21,487 bases of DNA. Source: a virus. The stretch spans positions 1 to 21,487 of the IMG/VR virus record IMGVR_UViG_3300031669_000272. One strand, 5' to 3'. A program made the translations under genes and the position numbers. This document shows, piece by piece, positions 18,107 through 21,487 of this stretch (position 1 is the stretch's first letter; each line of letters starts with the position of its first letter). The notes beneath the pieces were generated by a model. The model was not told where the DNA came from and made no database searches. It was given only the letters and a program-made list of their open reading frames with translations.

Positions 18107-20247
18107 TGCCATTAGCAATACCAGAGGGGACCAGGCCCAACGCCCCCAACGCCCCCAACGCCCCAAGCGCTCCTGTTGCCCCGCCTCGTCCCGGCATGTT
18201 GCGCGTTTTGAATAATAATCAGCTCGACGCTATGGAAGTCTCGAAACGTGCTGATATGCTTCAAAATAAACCAATGACGATAAATCTTGCCAGTCATCTT
18301 TTGAAGCACTGGTCATCCGCAAAGAATACCAAATGGTTTGTCGAAGAGCGTTTGCTCAAGTGCCTGCGCCAGAGGAAGGGTAAATATGATCCGGACGATC
18401 TGAATGCCATCAGAGCCTTCGGTGGGTCCGAGATCTATATGATGTTGACCAGTGTCAAGTGCCGATCTATCGAGGCAATGATAAGGGACGTCATGCTGCC
18501 TTCCGGTGAAAAACCATGGGGCATAGATCCGACCCCGGTCCCCGACCTTCCGGTTGAGGAAGAGATGGAGCTCGCTGTCCAGGTCCAGGGTGAGGTCGAG
18601 ATGATCATGGGTAATTTTGGCCCAGATGCTATCACACCCGAAATGATTGATATGCGCCTATGGGAGTTGCGGGATGAGAAGCGCCAGGAGACTACGAAGA
18701 TTGCCAAGAAAGAGGCAACAAGGATCGAGCGCGATATCGACGACAACTTCCGAGAGGGTGGATTCTACGAGCAAGTATCTTTATTTATTAAAGATTTCGC
18801 TACATACCCGTCAGCATTCCTCAAAGGTCCAGTCATCCGACGCGAGAGAACCCTTGTGTGGGAGCCCGATGAAAACGGTAAAATGAAGCCGGCCATGGGC
18901 TGGAAAAACATCCGGACCTGGAAACGTATCAGTCCCTTCGACATCTATATGTCTGCCGCGGCCAAAGGTATCAATGATGGCTACTTGATCGAGCGCATGC
19001 GCTTACGCCAGTCGGACCTTATGTCAATGAAGGATGTTGACGGGTTCGATAATAATACCATCGATCAAGTGCTGATGGAGCACAGAAACGGTAACCTAAC
19101 CGATTGGTTATGGACCGATCAAGAACGGGCCAATCTTGAATTCCGTCCCAATGAGCAGGAAGATCCCCAGGCCGTCATCGAATGTCTTGAATATCACGGT
19201 GAAGTACCCGGGACGCTGTTGATCGAGTGGGGTATGGACAAGAAAAAGATCGGCAACCCTGCCGAGCCTGTCTCTATTGTCGCAATCCTTATCGGCCGCT
19301 ATGTTGTCATGGCCAGGATTAATGAAGATCCATTAAAACGAAAACCTTATTACTGTGCCAGTTTCGAGCAGAGTAATGATTCCCTTTGGGGTATAGCCCC
19401 GCCAGAGCTCATGGAAGATTGTCAGCGTGTATGCAATGCGACCGCCAGGGCTCTGGTAAATAATATGGCCATTGCATCCGGTCCACAGGTTGAAGTTCAC
19501 CGTGACCGGTTGGACGGTGGTGAAAATATCGAAAAGCTTTACCCATGGAAGATATGGAAGACTAAATCAGATCCGATCGGTAATAATAGAGAGGCCATCC
19601 ACTTCTATCAGCCCAACATGATGACCGAGAAGTTGATAAAGGTCTACGATTATTTCTTCGGCCAGGCCAGTGAACAGGTTGGCGTTCCCGCCTATGAGCA
19701 GGGTGTTGGCTCGGCTGCTTCCGGTGCCGGGCAGACAGCCCATGGTTTATCCATGCTGATGAACGCGGCCTCGCGGATTATCAAAGATGCAATCATGTCG
19801 ATCGATTCCGGCGTTATCAAGAAGGTAGTCTACGACACATGGGTCCATATCCTCTTGAACGACAATACCGATTATCAAGGCGATATCAATGTCGTTGCCC
19901 GAGCGAGTGAATATCTGATCGTTGCCGAGCAGCTGCAGGCCAGAAGAAATGAATGGTTGATGGCCACAAACAACCCGACCGACCTGGCGATCATAGGTAT
20001 CCCGGGCAGGGCCAAGGTCTTGCGAGAGTCCTCTAAGGTGCTGAAAATGAGCGACAATATCGTCCCGACCGATGCCGAGATCGAGATGGCAATGAGTCAG
20101 CAGGCTGCCGCCCCGCCCGTAGGCCCCGATGGAATGCCGCTGACCGGTGGTGGTGGTGGTGGTGGTGGTGGAGCCGGGGGTGGCCCGGGGAAGACTTCCC
20201 TACAGGAAAAGCTTATGCCCGAGCTTGAAAGGGTATCAAACTTTTAA
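18106..20247 (+). CDS. Portal protein (P22-like, large)
   Basis: 713 aa. After a Pro/Asn repeat tail (about residues 9-27) come the standard portal features: a long helical stalk region (ERLLKCLRQRKG, YMMLTSVKCRSIEAMIRDVMLPS), the core from about 140 with IRTWKRISPFDIYMSAAAKGINDGYLIERMR, and the wing/crown-like CASFEQSNDSLWGIAPPELMEDCQRVCNATARALVNNMAIASG (412-454). SAASGAGQTAHGLSMLMNAASR (about 544-565) matches the conserved channel helix of P22-type portals. Forms the dodecameric ring at the capsid vertex. The Gly-rich run (about 681-694) and low-complexity N-terminus are coding repeats. TAATG overlap with the preceding gene. Confidence 0.88.
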   Translation: MPLAIPEGTRPNAPNAPNAPSAPVAPPRPGMLRVLNNNQLDAMEVSKRADMLQNKPMTINLASHLLKHWSSAKNTKWFVEERLLKCLRQRKGKYDPDDLNAIRAFGGSEIYMMLTSVKCRSIEAMIRDVMLPSGEKPWGIDPTPVPDLPVEEEMELAVQVQGEVEMIMGNFGPDAITPEMIDMRLWELRDEKRQETTKIAKKEATRIERDIDDNFREGGFYEQVSLFIKDFATYPSAFLKGPVIRRERTLVWEPDENGKMKPAMGWKNIRTWKRISPFDIYMSAAAKGINDGYLIERMRLRQSDLMSMKDVDGFDNNTIDQVLMEHRNGNLTDWLWTDQERANLEFRPNEQEDPQAVIECLEYHGEVPGTLLIEWGMDKKKIGNPAEPVSIVAILIGRYVVMARINEDPLKRKPYYCASFEQSNDSLWGIAPPELMEDCQRVCNATARALVNNMAIASGPQVEVHRDRLDGGENIEKLYPWKIWKTKSDPIGNNREAIHFYQPNMMTEKLIKVYDYFFGQASEQVGVPAYEQGVGSAASGAGQTAHGLSMLMNAASRIIKDAIMSIDSGVIKKVVYDTWVHILLNDNTDYQGDINVVARASEYLIVAEQLQARRNEWLMATNNPTDLAIIGIPGRAKVLRESSKVLKMSDNIVPTDAEIEMAMSQQAAAPPVGPDGMPLTGGGGGGGGGAGGGPGKTSLQEKLMPELERVSNF
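18136..18171 (+). repeat. Coding minisatellite in portal N-terminus
   Basis: Three perfect copies of the 9-base unit CCCAACGCC (18136-18162) plus a variant (18163-18171) encode PNAPNAPNAPSA. Slippage-prone and probably variable in length. Confidence 0.85.
20146..20169 (+). repeat. GGT trinucleotide repeat in portal C-terminus
   Basis: Eight perfect GGT codons followed by GGA encode a nine-Gly run near the portal C-terminus. Likely a flexible linker, and a hotspot for length variation. Confidence 0.85.
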
Positions 20248-20642
20248 TAAAATCAAGTCTGTGAGATAAAATGGACACATCAAAGATCCAAGATGAAATA
20301 GCAGTAACAAAGTCAACCGATATCCCAACCCATGAACAGAGGCGCTTAAAAGAAAGGGCTGGAACTGTATGGAATGATGCAGGGTATCTTCCGTGGGATC
20401 TTCCAAGGCCCAAGGAAGATTGGAAGCCAAAGAACAAAAAAAGGACAAAGCATAAGGAAGAGCTTTATAAAAAGAAAAGTGTTATGGCGTCTTCTATAGT
20501 ATCCGGTAAAGATCCAAATACAGGAAGACCTTCTAAGAGGGCTTGGGGTGGGTTAGGATCCGAGTCAAAGACGGAAGATGAAGAGAGGGAATATTGATGG
20601 ACCCTTCAAGCTGGTTACGAGAGTGTCAAACTTTTAATAAAA
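20236..20642 (+). repeat. Duplicated leader TCAAACTTTTAATAAAA
   Basis: The 17 bases are identical at 20236-20252 (across the portal stop codon) and 20626-20642, followed each time by YCAA and a short leader to an ATGGACACATCAA start. The second copy sits in a region that otherwise looks like debris. This points to tandem duplication of the leader plus gene. Confidence 0.85.
20271..20597 (+). CDS. Small post-portal protein, copy A
   Basis: 108 aa, ATG with GTGAGATAAA upstream. N-terminus MDTSKIQDEIAVTKSTDIPT then HEQRRLKERAG; C-terminus TEDEEREY. The middle is basic (KPKNKKRTKHKEELYKKKS). The first 31 residues match copy B at 20670 at most positions, whereas the middles are unrelated. No family recognised. 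A small virion or neck-associated protein is possible from position after the portal gene. Confidence 0.8.
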   Translation: MDTSKIQDEIAVTKSTDIPTHEQRRLKERAGTVWNDAGYLPWDLPRPKEDWKPKNKKRTKHKEELYKKKSVMASSIVSGKDPNTGRPSKRAWGGLGSESKTEDEEREY

Positions 20643-20668
20643 CCAACTCCCGGGGGGGCGTGAGGTAA
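20597..20668 (+). pseudogene. Deletion remnant of the third small gene
   Basis: From ATG 20597 (TGATG with copy A) reads MDPSSWLRECQTFNKTNSRGGVR, 23 codons to TAA. The 27 bases at 20583-20609 are identical to 20949-20975, the end of copy B and start of the third gene. The next 13 bases AAGCTGGTTACGA (20608-20620) also occur at 21165-21177 inside that gene. So it appears to be a copy of gene C whose middle is deleted at a short 'AA' overlap, joined to the duplicated leader. Confidence 0.6.
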
Positions 20669-20669
20669 A

Positions 20670-20963
20670 ATGGACACATCAACGATTGCAGATGATGTTG
20701 CTGTAAAAAAATCTACTGATATCCCTACTCATGAGCAGAAGCGTTTGAAGGAGAGGGCTGGCAGCGTTGGCCATGGCCATGAAAAATTTTGGGATACAAA
20801 ACATGCCCCTGAAGAGCGCGATTGGGCTGGTGGTAGGGTAACCAAAGAAAATTTTAAGGGTGGAAAATATCCTGGCACCGATAAGCCGGCAAAACATTGG
20901 AGAAAAAGAATGCTGAAGTGGCAGGATAAAACTAAAGGTCCAAAGGACGAGAGGGAATATTGA
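20670..20963 (+). CDS. Small post-portal protein, copy B
   Basis: 97 aa, ATG with GTGAGG upstream. N-terminus MDTSTIADDVAVKKSTDIPT then HEQKRLKERAG closely matches copy A; the middle (HGHEKFWDTKHAPEERDWAGGRVTKENFKGGKYPGTDKPAKHW) differs, and the C-terminus again ends DEREY. A module-swapped paralogue: the ends stay, the middle varies. Overlaps the third gene by one base. Confidence 0.8.
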   Translation: MDTSTIADDVAVKKSTDIPTHEQKRLKERAGSVGHGHEKFWDTKHAPEERDWAGGRVTKENFKGGKYPGTDKPAKHWRKRMLKWQDKTKGPKDEREY

Positions 20964-21232
20964 TGGACCCTTCAACCATAACAGATAGTATTGCTTCCAA
21001 GAAATTCGATCCGGAAGGGACTGATTACGATTATGAGACTGCGCGAGCAGCCGGCATAAAGCCAGATAAAACTGGCCACTGGCAGAGCAGAGAACCCAAA
21101 TCTGGATTAATTCTCAAAGGTAGGAAGCACAAGACCTGGAATTTGACAGAAAAGGGTGAAAAAGAAGCTGGTTACGAAATATATAAAGAAAATGGTAGGT
21201 ACAAATCAAGGAGAAAAGCAAATGGCCGATAA
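20963..21232 (+). CDS. Small post-portal protein, third family member
   Basis: 89 aa, ATG 20963 in TGATG with copy B. N-terminus MDPSTITDSIASKK echoes the MDTS-x-I-x-D-x-(I/V)-A-x-K of copies A and B. Then TDYDYETARAAGIKPDKTGHWQSREPKSGLILKGRKHKTW, a motif style found in small podovirus head/tail proteins encoded near the portal (YDY, GHW.SR.P.TG.ILK). C-terminus basic. Overlaps the next gene by 11 bases. Confidence 0.8.
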   Translation: MDPSTITDSIASKKFDPEGTDYDYETARAAGIKPDKTGHWQSREPKSGLILKGRKHKTWNLTEKGEKEAGYEIYKENGRYKSRRKANGR

Positions 21233-21413
21233 TTCTAATCCCATTAAAGAAACACCCAAGTCTGATGAAATTCCGGAACAGGTCAAAGACTATTCTATTC
21301 CGCCTCGTCTGGTCCGTATGAAAAAGCTTACCAAGCCCGGGGCAATGGATGACGATGCGGCTGAACGTATCCGCAAGCGCAAGGAAATGCTTAAAGAAGC
21401 TTTAAACGGTTAA
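21222..21413 (+). CDS. Small hydrophilic protein
   Basis: 63 aa from ATG 21222 with AAGGAG (21208-21213) 8 bases upstream; an upstream in-frame start at 21156 lies inside the third small gene. Pro/Lys/Asp rich (KETPKSDEIPEQ), then RMKKLTKPGAMDDDAAERIRKRKEMLKEAL. No family recognised. A one-gene neighbour of the family before it. Confidence 0.6.
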   Translation: MADNSNPIKETPKSDEIPEQVKDYSIPPRLVRMKKLTKPGAMDDDAAERIRKRKEMLKEALNG

Positions 21414-21414
21414 T

Positions 21415-21487
21415 GTGCATGAATACCGCTGCCAGAACTGGAGATGCGGGTATAAGCTGCTTACGCCATTGAGTATTCCACGTTATG
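21415..21487 (+). CDS. 5' end of a possible zinc-knuckle protein (truncated by window)
   Basis: From GTG 21415 the frame is open to the window end: MHEYRCQNWRCGYKLLTPLSIPRY. YRCQNWRC resembles small Com-like zinc-finger N-termini (YRC-x-x-C-x-K-L). The alternative ATG 21413 frame stops within 20 codons. There is no strong ribosome site besides the preceding stop. Partial, low certainty. Confidence 0.4.
   Translation, partial: MHEYRCQNWRCGYKLLTPLSIPRY

Noticed and set aside
18106-18310. Minus-strand frame over the portal N-terminus
   Set aside because: It is a shadow of the proline repeats; the portal frame explains the sequence.
1-21487. CRISPR arrays, insertion sequences or integrase genes
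   Set aside because: No regularly spaced repeats with unique spacers, no transposase or recombinase motifs, and no terminal inverted repeats were seen.

Overview
The window is a segment of a tailed double-stranded DNA phage (Caudoviricetes) genome, or a metagenomic phage contig. Every gene I can support lies on the + strand. Genes are tightly packed, with many ATGA, TGATG and TAATG stop/start overlaps. The recognisable genes are a phage replication set, small and large terminase subunits, a portal protein, a peptidase endolysin and three tRNAs. No integrase, repressor or structural tail gene is visible, so lifestyle and tail type cannot be decided here. The host is not identifiable; the base composition is moderate, and many genes use an unusual G5/G6 ribosome binding site.

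Layout. (1) 1-4885, replication: a NinB-like protein, a DnaT-like primosome/initiator protein with a C-run and AT-rich insert that could be an origin, a DnaB-type helicase, an HTH-metallophosphoesterase, a small membrane protein and SSB. (2) 4903-6092: a secreted repeat protein with its own promoter and a strong intrinsic terminator, like a 'moron'. (3) 6092-10181: a structured RNA leader, then a Cys/His-rich protein, a RuvC-like nuclease, a dATP/dGTP pyrophosphohydrolase, a Zn/HTH regulator, an HNH protein, several small CxxC proteins and an ASCH-like protein. (4) 10187-12804: small terminase followed by many very small genes, including membrane proteins and a lipobox-bearing protein. (5) 12809-14085: an acidic protein, tRNA-Met/Ile(CAU), tRNA-Pro(UGG) and about 470 bases of non-coding but highly structured sequence, possibly a large ornate ncRNA. 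(6) 14086-15832: a Zn-finger protein, a one-TM protein, an M15-type endolysin, small proteins, an HNH nuclease and tRNA-Glu(UUC). (7) 15837-21487: an operator-like or packaging-like repeat region, large terminase, two small Cys proteins, portal, then a tandemly duplicated small-gene family with a deletion remnant.

Regulation. A 30-bp element, GTNCCYTAATTCA-N8-TGYTATAKT, occurs at least three times (171, 4903, 12809), each time just before a transcription unit. It looks like an extended -10 promoter with a phage-specific upstream box. The Zn/HTH protein at 7778-8359 is a candidate partner. The most noteworthy unexplained items are the structured RNA downstream of the tRNAs, the shared promoter element, the G5 ribosome binding sites, and the structured leader after the terminator at 6059-6092.
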